Notes: generated from the sequence alone by a model not told the origin. A DNA stretch of 64,000 nt from Streptomyces sp. GSL17-111 (GCF_037911585.1 NZ_JBAJNS010000001.1:4011001-4075000), one strand, 5' to 3'. Shown: positions 32,951 to 41,062, counted from the first letter of the stretch. Made by a program: numbers and translations.

Positions 32951-33301
32951 TCACACCACCCCCATACGCGGACCGGGGCCCCCGGCGTTGACGCTGATGT
33001 GCCGACCGTTCGCCAGGGCTGCCAACTGCACCTCCTGGAAGCGGAGATCGGCCAGCCACTCCCGGAAGATCCGCCCCGGGTTCGGTCGGTGGGGCCCGAC
33101 GGGCCGGAGACTGCCCGGCGGGAACGGGCCACGGTCGGGAAGCGGATCCAGGGCGTCGGACAGGCGGCGGGCCTGGTTCCGGAGCCACCGCAGCGCCAGA
33201 CGTGGCGTGCCGGCCCGGTAGCCGCCGAGTATCCATTCCCCCTCGGCCCCCGGGCTTCGGGCCACCGTCTCGCACCAGTAGCCGTCGTGGACCGTCGTCA
33301 C
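32951..33301 (-). CDS. hypothetical protein, last of a four-gene overlapping set
   Basis: 116 aa from a GTG that overlaps the previous stop as GTGA. It starts VTTVHDGYWCETVARSPGAE and contains LALRWLRNQARRLSDALDPL and GRIFREWLADLRFQEVQLAA. It is helical and probably cytoplasmic, with no recognised enzyme motif. Tight coupling to the DUF7848-like gene and its place beside an XRE/DUF397 pair suggest the accessory small-gene sets common in Streptomyces, whose role is unknown. The longer open frame to 33487 is not used, since the upstream part belongs to the neighbouring gene. Confidence 0.65.
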   Translation of the reverse strand: MTTVHDGYWCETVARSPGAEGEWILGGYRAGTPRLALRWLRNQARRLSDALDPLPDRGPFPPGSLRPVGPHRPNPGRIFREWLADLRFQEVQLAALANGRHISVNAGGPGPRMGVV

Positions 33302-33570
33302 AGCCAACCCCCGGGAACCAGCCGGTAGGGGTGGGTCTCCACCAGGCGGTAGGTGAAGTGCTCCCGGTTCGTCTTCCGGTGCTCCCGCACCCACCCCGCC
33401 GCCGACCGCCGTGCGGCCTCCCGCGAAGCGGGCGCGCACGGCCGGGGCAGTTCCACGGCCGGGCCGGACTTCCCGCACACGGCGCACTGCATCACCACCG
33501 TGGACGGCTCCGCGTCGGGCTCCACGTCCGCCTCCACGGTGAACCGGCGCACCCCGTACACCTCTCGCAT
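33298..33570 (-). CDS. small zinc-ribbon-like protein (DUF7848-like)
   Basis: 90 aa. Starts MREVYGVRRFTVEADVEPDA and has QCAVCGKSGPAVE, one Cys pair that could form half of a zinc site, followed by WVREHRKTNREHFTYRLVE. The pattern (short beta start, CxxC, then a W..H...... H.F.Y end) resembles the DUF7848 proteins often found with XRE/DUF397 pairs. GAAGGGG before the ATG sets the start. It overlaps the upstream small gene by 79 nt and the downstream gene by four. Confidence 0.6.
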   Translation of the reverse strand: MREVYGVRRFTVEADVEPDAEPSTVVMQCAVCGKSGPAVELPRPCAPASREAARRSAAGWVREHRKTNREHFTYRLVETHPYRLVPGGWL

Positions 33571-33722
33571 CGCTGCCCCTTCAACAGGTTGAAGTGATCC
33601 GTGATCCGCGCGTTCAGGGCTTCTCGCCGCTCGTTCAGTTCCACCAGGGTGGGGACTGCGTCGTCGGCGGCCGTCTCGGTGTCGTCGTGCTCCATGCCGG
33701 AGACGTGAGGTCGTTCCGTCAC
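33492..33722 (-). CDS. possible small protein of unknown function
   Basis: 76 aa from a GTG that overlaps the 36-aa gene stop as GTGA. The first 55 residues look coding (EHDDTETAADDAVPTLVELN, then ALNARITDHFNLLKGQRCE), an acidic region followed by a helix. The last 20 residues (SPWRRTWSPTRSRPRW) lie inside the next gene and may be an overrun. An alternative ATG is at 33695. Its large overlap with the DUF7848-like gene lowers confidence. Confidence 0.4.
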   Translation of the reverse strand: MTERPHVSGMEHDDTETAADDAVPTLVELNERREALNARITDHFNLLKGQRCERCTGCAGSPWRRTWSPTRSRPRW

Positions 33723-33829
33723 CGTCCCGCCCCAAGGGCGGCACGTGCGTCTTCCAGGGCGCCGCAGAATGCCTCGTTGCCCTCGAACTTGTCGGTTGCC
33801 GTCTGCCGACCCCTTGCTGCCGTCGTCAT
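33719..33829 (-). CDS. very small protein (36 aa) heading the small-gene operon
   Basis: ATG-started 36-aa frame beginning MTTAARGRQTATDKFEGNEA and ending in an alanine-rich helix (ALEDARAALGAGR). GGAGTGGCGAGC before the ATG may serve as ribosome site. Its TGA overlaps the next GTG, the first of three GTGA junctions in a row, which argues that it is translated. Function unknown. Confidence 0.45.
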   Translation of the reverse strand: MTTAARGRQTATDKFEGNEAFCGALEDARAALGAGR

Positions 33830-33937
33830 GCTCGCCACTCCGTGCGCCGTCTCGTTCGTCCCTGTTGATGGGGCGGATACTTACGTTGTGTACTCCCACC
33901 ATCACTTTCGGGACGTACGCTCAACAGGGGCGAAAGC

Positions 33938-33956
33938 ATTCCAACAAAGCTGGAAT
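33938..33956 (+). promoter_or_regulatory. operator-like inverted repeat before the XRE gene
   Basis: ATTCCA (33938-33943) and TGGAAT (33951-33956) form a perfect dyad with a 7-nt spacer, 18 nt before the XRE start codon. The 144-nt space between the divergent small-gene operon and the XRE gene is A+T-rich. XRE regulators of this group often control their own promoter, so this is a likely autoregulatory site. Confidence 0.5.
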
Positions 33957-33973
33957 ACGCGGGAGTTGAACAC

Positions 33974-34798
33974 ATGAACGAAGCCGAGGAGGCGCAGGAG
34001 CCCCCGAGTGGTGCCGCGTACTTCGGGCAGGAGGTGAGGGCGCTACGGGAATCCTTGGGGCTGTCTCAGGAGAGGTTCGCCGAGCGGCTGCACTACCAAC
34101 AGGCGCAGGTCAGCAAGGTGGAGAACGGGACCGTGCTCGCCTCTGAAGCCTTCGCGGAAGCCATGGACCGCGTGGCCGGTACTCCGGGCGTGTACGTCCG
34201 TCTGCGGAACAAGCTCAGCAAGCAGGGTCACCCCGAATGGTTCATCCCGTACGTCGAGCTGGAGAAGAGCGCTGCCAAGGTCGAGGACTACAGCAACGCC
34301 TTCATCATGGGCATGTTGCAGACCCCGTAATACGCGGAAGGCACTTTCCGGGCCACCCACCCCCGTGAGTCCGACGACCAGATCAAGATGCGGGTTGAGG
34401 CCCGTCTGCGACGGCGAGAAGTGATGGACCGGAAGGCGCCGCCGCTCCTGGGGGTCATCCTCCACGAAGCGACGCTTCGCACTGCGGTCGGCGGCCCGGC
34501 CACGATGCGCGGACAGCTTGAGCACCTGGCCGCTCAGGGGGCAACTCCGCACATCACGCTGCAAGTTCTGCCCTCCCGGGCAGGTGCCCCGGCGTCCTCT
34601 CTTCCGTTTATCCTGCTGACGGGGGAGGACGGGTCAACCGTCCTTTACTCGGAGGCCAGGGAGAAGGGGCATGTGTCCGACTCCGTGACAGCCGTGGCCA
34701 GTGCGCGGACGACCTACGAGCGCCTGCGTGCGGCGGCCCTGTCCCCGGAGGAGTCACAAGCCCTTATCCGACAGATCGCGGAGGGATACGCTCCATGA
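33974..34798 (+). pseudogene. XRE-family regulator (DUF5753 type) interrupted by an in-frame TAA
   Basis: Reads as a 274-codon gene with one stop codon (34328-34330). The first part has an XRE helix-turn-helix (ALRESLGLSQERFAERLHYQ, then QVSKVENG), and IMGMLQTP ends at TAA. Reading through gives YAEGTFRATHPRESDDQIKM and a complete DUF5753 domain to GYAP. The frame is continuous on both sides, so this is a point nonsense mutation, not a frameshift; relatives usually have QTPxYA at this place, and one base change from GAA or CAA would explain it. A truncated 118-aa DNA-binding protein could still be made. Its end overlaps the DUF397 gene as ATGA. Confidence 0.85.
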
Positions 34799-35022
34799 GC
34801 AGCACCCCGGACCCCGGTAGCACCACCCTGTGGGTCAAGAGCACGTACAGCGGCGGCGAAGGCGGGAACTGCGTCGAGTGGGCGCCTGCGCACGCTGCGG
34901 CGCATGGCGTCGTGCCCGTCCGCGACAGCAAGGACCCCCGGCGGGCCGCTCTTCGGGTCTCGCCCGCAGGCTGGGCCGGGTTCGTCAACGCGGTCAGGGA
35001 CGGCGACCTGGGCGCTGTCTGA
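34795..35022 (+). CDS. DUF397 domain protein
   Basis: 75 aa. WVKSTYSGGEGGNCVEWAPA and VPVRDSKDPRRAALRVSPAG are the DUF397 signature, followed by the WAGFVNAVRDG ending. These small proteins are encoded beside XRE-DUF5753 regulators throughout Streptomyces (as with whiJ-type loci) and are thought to act as their partners. The start overlaps the regulator stop as ATGA. It is intact although the regulator is broken. It ends one base before the convergent LCP gene, the right border of the island. Confidence 0.9.
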   Translation: MSSTPDPGSTTLWVKSTYSGGEGGNCVEWAPAHAAAHGVVPVRDSKDPRRAALRVSPAGWAGFVNAVRDGDLGAV

Positions 35023-35023
35023 C

Positions 35024-36745
35024 CTACCAGGTGGCGAGGGGGTTGACGTGCATGCAGGCGGTCGAGTCGTCGCCGCCCAGCCCGTCCAGGCCCTCCGGGG
35101 GTGTGTCGTCCTCGGGCTGTGCCGACGGGTCCGGGTCGTCGGGCGAGGCCTGGTAGGACGGGCCGGTGCGCCAGTCGGCGCCGACGGTGAGCGTCAGGCC
35201 CGGGTCGCCCGGGGACTGCCGCACCGCGCTCTCCGGCAGGCCGAGGGCCCGCGCGACGGCCAGGGCCCCGGCGCGTTCCCCGGCCTGGGAGTGGGTCAGC
35301 ACGGTGTCCCACTGCGAGCGCGGTGTGCCGTCGGCGACTGCCTGGGTGAAGCCCGCCGTCTGGAGTTCCGCCGCGACGTCACCGGCCCGACCGCGCACCG
35401 GCGCCCGGCCTGCGGTGCCGGTGCCGTTGAGGACGCGGACGGTGACGGAGGCCGGGTCCACGGGAGGCGTGCCGTCCGGCCCGGAGGGCGTAGCGGCGGG
35501 CTCCTCGCCGGTGTCGGCGTCTGAGTCGGCGTCGTCGCGCCCGCCCGTGTCGCCGGTGCGGTCGTCCGCCGGGGCGTCCTCGCCGTCCAGCGCGACGTCG
35601 CGGCGGATGAGTGAGAACACCCGCGCCGCGTCCCCCTCCTTCGGCAGCACGTAGCTGCCGCCGGGGGAGTACACCCAGGGCATCGTGGCGAGCGTGATGC
35701 GCCGGGCTGGGACCTTCTTCAACTCGTCGGCCAGGCCGTACAGCTTGTCGACGGTCTCCAGGCCGTGGTCGACGGTGAGCGCGTCGGTGGCCTCCTCGGC
35801 CAGCCTCCGCAGCTTTCCGACGTCGGTGAGCTTCGTGCCGCCCTTCAGCTGCCGGACCATCGACGACATGTACAGGTGCTGCGCCTTCGCGCGGCCGATG
35901 TCGCTGCCGTCCTCGAAGCCGTGCCGGGTGCGCAGCCACTGGAGGGCCTGCTCGCCGCGTACGGTCGTCTCGCCCTTCTCAAGGCGCAGCCCGGAGCGCC
36001 GGTCGTGGACGTTCGCGTCGACGCACACCGGGACCCCGCCCACGGCGTCCGCGATGGACACCACGCCGGCGAAGTCCACCATCATGAAGTGGTCGACGGG
36101 GATGCCGGTCAGGTTCTCCCAGGTGGCGACGGTGCAGCCGGGGCCGCCGTTCTGGAGACTGGCGTTGATCTTGTCGACGCGCGCCTGGTACACGGCGCCG
36201 TCCGCCGGGTCCGTGCACCGGGGGATCTCCACCCGGGTGTCGCGCGGTATGGACAGCACCGACATGTTGCTGCGGTCGGCGGACAGGTGCACCAGCATCT
36301 GCACGTCGGCCAGCGGCGGTCGGCCACGGTCGGCGTGGGACCCGCCGAGCCGGACGTTCTCGTCGGAGTTCCGGCTGTCGGAGCCGAGCAGCAGGATGTT
36401 CAGCGGCGTCTGACCGGCGGCGTTCGGTTTGCTGCTGTCGAGCTTGTTCTCGCCCAGGTGCAGCGCCTCCTTGCGGAGGTTGTCGTTCAGCCCGTCGTAC
36501 CAGAGGTAGCCCACCCCGGCCGTGGCGAGGACGAGCACCGACAGCACGACCGCCGACCAGCGCAGGGCCAGTCCGACGGCGCCCCCGGGCCCGGCTCCGC
36601 CCGCCGGGCCGCCGGAACCGTCCCCGCCGGAGCCGTCCCCGCCGGGGCGGACCGGGCCACGCGGCCGGGGTAGCGGAGCGACCCCCGCGCCGTCAGCTGT
36701 GGACGGCCGCGCGCGGGGCGTGGCGTCCTTCTCGATCGGTGGCAC
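35024..36745 (-). CDS. LCP family protein with LytR_C domain
   Basis: 573 aa. A Gly/Pro-rich cytoplasmic N-terminus, a membrane helix (SAVVLSVLVLATAGVGYLWY) and an extracellular LCP domain: LNILLLGSDSRNSDENVRLG, ADVQMLVHLSADRS, SIPRDTRVEIP, GEQALQWLRTRHG. An Asp-rich linker leads to a LytR_C domain (VTVRVLNGTGTAGRAP onward) and a short acidic tail. It is 31 nt downstream of another LCP gene on the same strand, so both are probably co-transcribed. Attaches glycopolymers to peptidoglycan. Confidence 0.92.
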   Translation of the reverse strand: MPPIEKDATPRARPSTADGAGVAPLPRPRGPVRPGGDGSGGDGSGGPAGGAGPGGAVGLALRWSAVVLSVLVLATAGVGYLWYDGLNDNLRKEALHLGENKLDSSKPNAAGQTPLNILLLGSDSRNSDENVRLGGSHADRGRPPLADVQMLVHLSADRSNMSVLSIPRDTRVEIPRCTDPADGAVYQARVDKINASLQNGGPGCTVATWENLTGIPVDHFMMVDFAGVVSIADAVGGVPVCVDANVHDRRSGLRLEKGETTVRGEQALQWLRTRHGFEDGSDIGRAKAQHLYMSSMVRQLKGGTKLTDVGKLRRLAEEATDALTVDHGLETVDKLYGLADELKKVPARRITLATMPWVYSPGGSYVLPKEGDAARVFSLIRRDVALDGEDAPADDRTGDTGGRDDADSDADTGEEPAATPSGPDGTPPVDPASVTVRVLNGTGTAGRAPVRGRAGDVAAELQTAGFTQAVADGTPRSQWDTVLTHSQAGERAGALAVARALGLPESAVRQSPGDPGLTLTVGADWRTGPSYQASPDDPDPSAQPEDDTPPEGLDGLGGDDSTACMHVNPLATW

Positions 36746-36776
36746 CGGATCTCCCCCTCGTCGGTCCGGCCACGGC

Positions 36777-38540
36777 TCACTTCGCGCAGACGTCCTCGTC
36801 CGCGCCGTTGATCTTCTGCACGCCCTCCGGCGCCTTGTCGGGCGCCTCCAGCGGCGTCCCGGCGGCGACGTAGTCCTCCCCGAGGACCAGCCGCATCGGG
36901 ACGCCCTCCCCGGCCGGCTCGGACTGCTTCTTCAGGGCGGACTTCGGCAGGCCCATCATCTCGGCCAGCGTGGCGGCCTGCCCGGCCTGGTCGGAGCCGA
37001 AGGTCAGCGTCGTCTTCGGCTGCTCGGCGTCCGCGTTGCCCGCGTTCGTGGACAGCGGGACGGCCTGCTGGTTCTGCAGCCACGTCACGGTCTGCTGCGC
37101 GGCGCCGATCGGTCCGCCGCCGTTGAGCACGTCCACCCGGACCTGCGCGGCGGGCACCTTCTCGACGGGCTCGGCCTTGGGCTTGTCGTCGTCCTTCTTC
37201 GCCGTCCCGGTCAGCGACTTGTCTTCCTTGATCATCCGGAAGAGCGGACGGGCCTTGGCCTCGTCGAGCACGACGGTCGCCTTGACCTCCTCCGCCGGGT
37301 TGTCCAGCACCGGCACAGTGGTGAAGGTGATGTTCTCGGGGTTGACCCGGGCCAGGTCGCGGGCCAGGTCGGCGAGCTTCTTCACCGAGCCGATGCCCTC
37401 GTCGACGGTGAGCGCGTTGGTGGCGGCGTCGGCGAGGTCGAGGACCTTGCCCGGGTCGGTCAGGGTGTCGCGCGACTTCATCTGCCGGAACATCGAGCCG
37501 AGGAACTGCTGCTGGAGCTCGATGCGGCTGAGGTCGCTGCCGAAGCCGACACTGTTGCGGGTGCGGACGAAGGCGAGGGCCTGCTCGCCCTCCACCCGGT
37601 GGGTGCCCGCGCTCAGCTTCAGGTGCGACTTGGGGTCGTCGATGTCCTTGGCGACGCAGACCTCGACGCCGCCGACCGCGGTGGACAGCTCCTTGACGGC
37701 GTTGAAGTCGGCCATCATGAAGTGGTTGATCTTCACGCCGGTCAGCTGCTCGACGGTCCGCCAGGTGCAGCCCGGGTCGCGGCCGTGCTGGCCCAGGCTC
37801 TCGTTGAAGCGGACGTTCGTCTCGCCCGGGATCGTCTTCTCGGTGCCGTCGGGCTGCTTGGTCGGGCAGTCGGGGATGTCGGTGATCATGTCACGGGGGA
37901 TGCTCAGGGCCGTCGCGTTCGAGCGGTCCTCCGACACGTGCAGCAGGAGCGTGGTGTCCGCGTGGCCGACACTGTCCGCGTCGCCGTAGGAGCCGTTGCC
38001 CTCACCGGTGCGGGAGTCGGTCCCCAGGACCAGGATGTTCACCGGACCGTCGGTGGTGGCCGGGTTGTCGATGCCGACGTCCACCTTGTCGATGTTGTTG
38101 TTCCAGTCCTGGTAGATCAGGTAGGCCGTGGTGCAGCCGGAGAGCACCAGCAGCGCCGCGACACCGCCGCCCCAGCGCACGACCCGCTTCTTGGCCGACT
38201 GCTTGGGCCGGGGCTTGCGGCGGCTGCGCGGTCCGTTGTCGCCCGGGCTGCCCGGGACGCGGCGCGAGCGCTGGCCCGGTACGCGCCGGTCGTCCTCGCC
38301 GGGGCGTGCGGGCCCGTCCGGCTTCGCCGCCGGGCTGCGCGTGGAGCCGTCGGAGGCCGGGCCGGACGCTCCCGCGGGCCCGTCGGCGGAGCGGGGGGAC
38401 GGCGGCGTCGGCGCCCCGCCCGCGTGGGGAGCGGCGTCGCCCGACGTCAGGCGCAGCTCGTAGCTGTTCGTCCGGGGGTTGAACACCCACTGGTCCGCGG
38501 GGTCGATGTCCTCCGCGTGCCCACGGCCTTGCGCGTCCAC
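36777..38540 (-). CDS. LCP family protein with LytR_C domain
   Basis: 587 aa. The GTG start with GGAGG upstream opens VDAQGRGHAEDIDPADQWVF, a conserved-looking N-terminal motif with NPRTNSYELRL. After a Pro/Arg-rich segment come a membrane helix (VAALLVLSGCTTAYLIYQDW) and an LCP domain: VNILVLGTDSRTGEGNGSYG, ADTTLLLHVSEDRS, SIPRDMITDIP, GEQALAFVRTRNS. The LytR_C domain is near AQVRVDVLNGGGPIGAAQQT. First gene of a two-LCP operon. Paralogue of its neighbours, not a close copy. Confidence 0.92.
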   Translation of the reverse strand: MDAQGRGHAEDIDPADQWVFNPRTNSYELRLTSGDAAPHAGGAPTPPSPRSADGPAGASGPASDGSTRSPAAKPDGPARPGEDDRRVPGQRSRRVPGSPGDNGPRSRRKPRPKQSAKKRVVRWGGGVAALLVLSGCTTAYLIYQDWNNNIDKVDVGIDNPATTDGPVNILVLGTDSRTGEGNGSYGDADSVGHADTTLLLHVSEDRSNATALSIPRDMITDIPDCPTKQPDGTEKTIPGETNVRFNESLGQHGRDPGCTWRTVEQLTGVKINHFMMADFNAVKELSTAVGGVEVCVAKDIDDPKSHLKLSAGTHRVEGEQALAFVRTRNSVGFGSDLSRIELQQQFLGSMFRQMKSRDTLTDPGKVLDLADAATNALTVDEGIGSVKKLADLARDLARVNPENITFTTVPVLDNPAEEVKATVVLDEAKARPLFRMIKEDKSLTGTAKKDDDKPKAEPVEKVPAAQVRVDVLNGGGPIGAAQQTVTWLQNQQAVPLSTNAGNADAEQPKTTLTFGSDQAGQAATLAEMMGLPKSALKKQSEPAGEGVPMRLVLGEDYVAAGTPLEAPDKAPEGVQKINGADEDVCAK

Positions 38541-38728
38541 GTCGCGTGAGTCCTCCGTTGCCCGGGTCGCGCTTCTCCCCTCGGAGCGCTCCGGTGTCGG
38601 GCGGTCAGTTGAGCGCTCACACTATCCGCCCTGTTCAGCGCCCAGCCATGCCGGTGGCGAATTGCGTGGGGGGTGAATCCGGCACCCCGGGTCAAAGACG
38701 GTCAAGAGGAGGGTGGGGTTCCGTGGCG

Positions 38729-39964
38729 TCAGCCACAGCTGTCCTCCTCGGCCGTGGAGCCCTCGTACGTCGGCGACGGGGAGGGCTCGCCGCGCCCGTC
38801 CTCGCCCGGCCCGTCCTCGACCGCCTCGTCCGGTCGGGCCTCCGCCGGCTTCGGGTCGTTCGAGACGTCGACCGGGCGGTCCTCGCGCAGCATGGCGAAG
38901 AGGCGGCCGGCGTCGGGCTGGACGAGCTCGTCGCGGTTGGGGTTCTGGCTGTAGGGCTGACGCGGGACGGTGAGGAAGGCGACGCCCTCCTCCGGCAGGT
39001 CCCGCACGCTGCGGACGAGGTCGTACAGTTCGGTGAGCGAGTTCAGCCCCTCGTCCGCGGTGATCGAGGAGGTGGCGGAGTCCAGGACGGGCAGCAGCTT
39101 CGCCGGGTTCATCAGGACGCCGTTGCTGCGCACCTCCTGGAACAGCGAGGCCAGGAACTCCTGCTGCCGGGTCATGCGCTGCGTGTCACTGCCGTTGCCC
39201 AGCGCGTACCGAGCCCGCACGTAGCCGAGGGCGTCCTCCCCCTTGAGGGTCTGCCGCCCGGCCGGGAGATCCAGCTTGGCGTCCCGGTCGACGACGGGCT
39301 CGGCCAGGCAGACCTCCACGCCGCCGACGGCGTTCACGATCTCCTTGAAGCCCTGGAAGTCGACGACCATGTGGTGGTCGACGCGGATGTCCGTCAGCTC
39401 CTCGACGGTACGGATCGTGCAGGAGGCGCCGCCGAACTGGTAGGCCCAGTTGAACTGGGCGAACTGCTCCTCCTCCCTCTCGCCGTCCCGGCCGACGCAG
39501 CCGGGGATCGTCACCATGAGGTCGCGGGGCAGGGAGACGGCCGTCGCGCTCTCCCGGTCGGCGGCCAGGTGGAGCAGGATCGCCGTGTCCGAGCGGGCCG
39601 TGCCGCTGTCCTCCCCGTACTTCCCGTTGCCGCCGCCCCGGCTGTCGGAGCCGATGATGAGGATGTTCTTCGCCTCGTGCGACTCCGGCTCCGGCCGCTC
39701 CTCCTCGTAGCGCTCCAGGATCTCGGCCGTGCCGGTGTCCGTGGTGATGTTGTTGTCGAACCGCAGGTAGAGCGAGGCGCCGACGCCGGTGGCGGCCAGG
39801 ACGAGGATCGCGGCGCCGACGGCCGCCCAGCGCAGCCAGCGGCGGTGGGACGGGGCGTCGGGCGACTTGGACGTCCCCTCCGCCCGCTCCCCGTCGCGGT
39901 CCGTTCCCCCCTTGGGGTCCGGCCCCGGGGTGCCTTCGGCATCGGCGTTGGTCACGGCGTCCAT
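38729..39964 (-). CDS. LCP family protein without LytR_C domain
   Basis: 411 aa from ATG. GAGGG abuts that ATG, so the GTG nine bases later (39955, VTNADAEG) may be the true start. A membrane helix (AAVGAAILVLAATGVGASLY) is followed by an LCP domain: KNILIIGSDSRGGGNGKYGE, SDTAILLHLAADRE, SLPRDLMVTIP, GEDALGYVRARYA. The tail is acidic and Pro/Ser-rich, ending EEDSCG. It is separated from the two-LCP operon by 188 nt, so it has its own transcript. Confidence 0.9.
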   Translation of the reverse strand: MDAVTNADAEGTPGPDPKGGTDRDGERAEGTSKSPDAPSHRRWLRWAAVGAAILVLAATGVGASLYLRFDNNITTDTGTAEILERYEEERPEPESHEAKNILIIGSDSRGGGNGKYGEDSGTARSDTAILLHLAADRESATAVSLPRDLMVTIPGCVGRDGEREEEQFAQFNWAYQFGGASCTIRTVEELTDIRVDHHMVVDFQGFKEIVNAVGGVEVCLAEPVVDRDAKLDLPAGRQTLKGEDALGYVRARYALGNGSDTQRMTRQQEFLASLFQEVRSNGVLMNPAKLLPVLDSATSSITADEGLNSLTELYDLVRSVRDLPEEGVAFLTVPRQPYSQNPNRDELVQPDAGRLFAMLREDRPVDVSNDPKPAEARPDEAVEDGPGEDGRGEPSPSPTYEGSTAEEDSCG

Positions 39965-39990
39965 CCCTCGCTTGTGGCGGCTTGCCCGTC

Positions 39991-40006
39991 CCGTACGTAT
40001 GTACGG
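39991..40006. promoter_or_regulatory. palindrome upstream of the LCP gene
   Basis: CCGTAC (39991-39996), GTAT, GTACGG (40001-40006): a perfect 6-bp dyad with a 4-nt centre, 26 bp before the LCP start. It lies where an operator or a leader hairpin would be. No matching site was seen before the other LCP genes. Confidence 0.4.
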
Positions 40007-40129
40007 AACCGGCTGCCCAAGCAGACATCCGGCAACCCCGCGAGGTTGTACGCGCGGCCCCGGCCGTACGCGACGGTGCGTGGCGTCTGCCGCCTGGTCC
40101 GGGCGGTCGCGGACAGTTCCTCCACCCAT

Positions 40130-40155
40130 CGTGAAGCCCGGGCCGGGGCTTCGCG
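40130..40155 (-). terminator. terminator of the TIGR03089 gene
   Basis: CGTGAAGCCC (40130-40139) pairs with GGGCTTCGCG (40146-40155), ten pairs with one G-U, around a 6-nt loop. It lies 15 nt after the TIGR03089 stop on the minus strand. Confidence 0.7.
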
Positions 40156-40170
40156 ACCCGGGGTCGGCGG

Positions 40171-40941
40171 CTATGCCTCCGTGTGGGTGACCCGTTCGCT
40201 GACCTCGCGGGCGGCCAGGTCCGACGCGTCCAGCCGGTCGAGGTGCCGGCACAGGACGACGGAGGCGCCGGCGGCCAGCGGGGCCAGCAGGCCGTGCGAG
40301 AGGCCGCGCCAGTCGTCGTAGCCCAGCCCCGACAGCAGGCGTGCCCCGGGCGCGAGTCCGAGGGCGCCGGCGTCCCTGCGGGCTCGCTCTACGACCTGCG
40401 CGCCCGTCAGCTCCTCCCCGCCCTTCCCGTCCTCCCCGCCGAGCGCGAGGGCGACGTCGTCGGGGCCGGGGGGCACGTAGGGGGAGAAGTGGTCGCCCTG
40501 GCCGGGCACCTCGACGGCGTAGTCGGCGAAGCCCTCGGGCGGCTGCGGGAAGCGGGCGCCGAGCGGGCGCAGGGCCATCGCGATCCGGGGGCCGGTGCAG
40601 GCGCGCGCCGGCTCCAGGGCGTCCGGCCCCGCGACGACGACGTCGGCCGCCGCCGGGTCGCCCTGCGGGGCGGCGACGACGCCGACCGAGGAGCAGGCCA
40701 GCACCCACACGGCCGTCTGCCAGTGCGCGGGCAGCAGAAGGGCGACCCGGTCGCCGGGCTCGACGGACAGTTCGTCCTGGAGGAGATTGGCCGTTTTGGC
40801 CACCCAATTGGCGAAGGTGGCCACGGAGAGTTCGACGCGCTCACCCGTCGCGTCGTCGTAGAAGGTCACCAGGGGGCGGGCCGCGTCCCCGGCGAGCGCG
40901 GATCTCAGCAGGTCGGCGGGGGTTCGGTCGGTGGCGTTCAT
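40171..40941 (-). CDS. TIGR03089 family protein (truncated AMP-binding-enzyme-like)
   Basis: 256 aa. It resembles only the N-terminal half of acyl-CoA synthetases: ANWVAKTANLLQDELSVEPG, GDRVALLLPAHWQTAVWVLA and GLSHGLLAPLAAGASVVLCR. The adenylate-forming signature (TSGTTGxPK-like) is missing, replaced by ALALGGEDGKGGEELTGAQV. It is therefore unlikely to activate an acid. This shortened form is a recognised actinobacterial family of unknown role. It is divergent from the amidase gene. Confidence 0.85.
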   Translation of the reverse strand: MNATDRTPADLLRSALAGDAARPLVTFYDDATGERVELSVATFANWVAKTANLLQDELSVEPGDRVALLLPAHWQTAVWVLACSSVGVVAAPQGDPAAADVVVAGPDALEPARACTGPRIAMALRPLGARFPQPPEGFADYAVEVPGQGDHFSPYVPPGPDDVALALGGEDGKGGEELTGAQVVERARRDAGALGLAPGARLLSGLGYDDWRGLSHGLLAPLAAGASVVLCRHLDRLDASDLAAREVSERVTHTEA

Positions 40942-41004
40942 GCGCGCCAGGGTACGGCCCGCCCGTCCTGGCGTGTCGTCAGCGGGTCAGCCGTGCGAGG
41001 GATG

Positions 41005-41035
41005 TTGACGGCATATCAGGCCAAACGGTCGTCAA
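41005..41035. promoter_or_regulatory. inverted repeat in the TIGR03089/amidase divergent promoter region
   Basis: TTGACG (41005-41010) and CGTCAA (41030-41035) form a perfect 6-bp dyad with a 19-nt spacer, 28 bp before the amidase start. TTGACG also fits a -35 box, but no good -10 lies at the right distance. Either a two-site operator or chance. Confidence 0.3.
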
Positions 41036-41062
41036 ATGTCGAATAGACAGACGTAACGGGTT

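Noticed and set aside
34388..34798. A separate gene starting at 34388 after the broken XRE regulator
   Set aside because: It is in the same frame, lacks a ribosome site and is the ligand-binding half of the same regulator.
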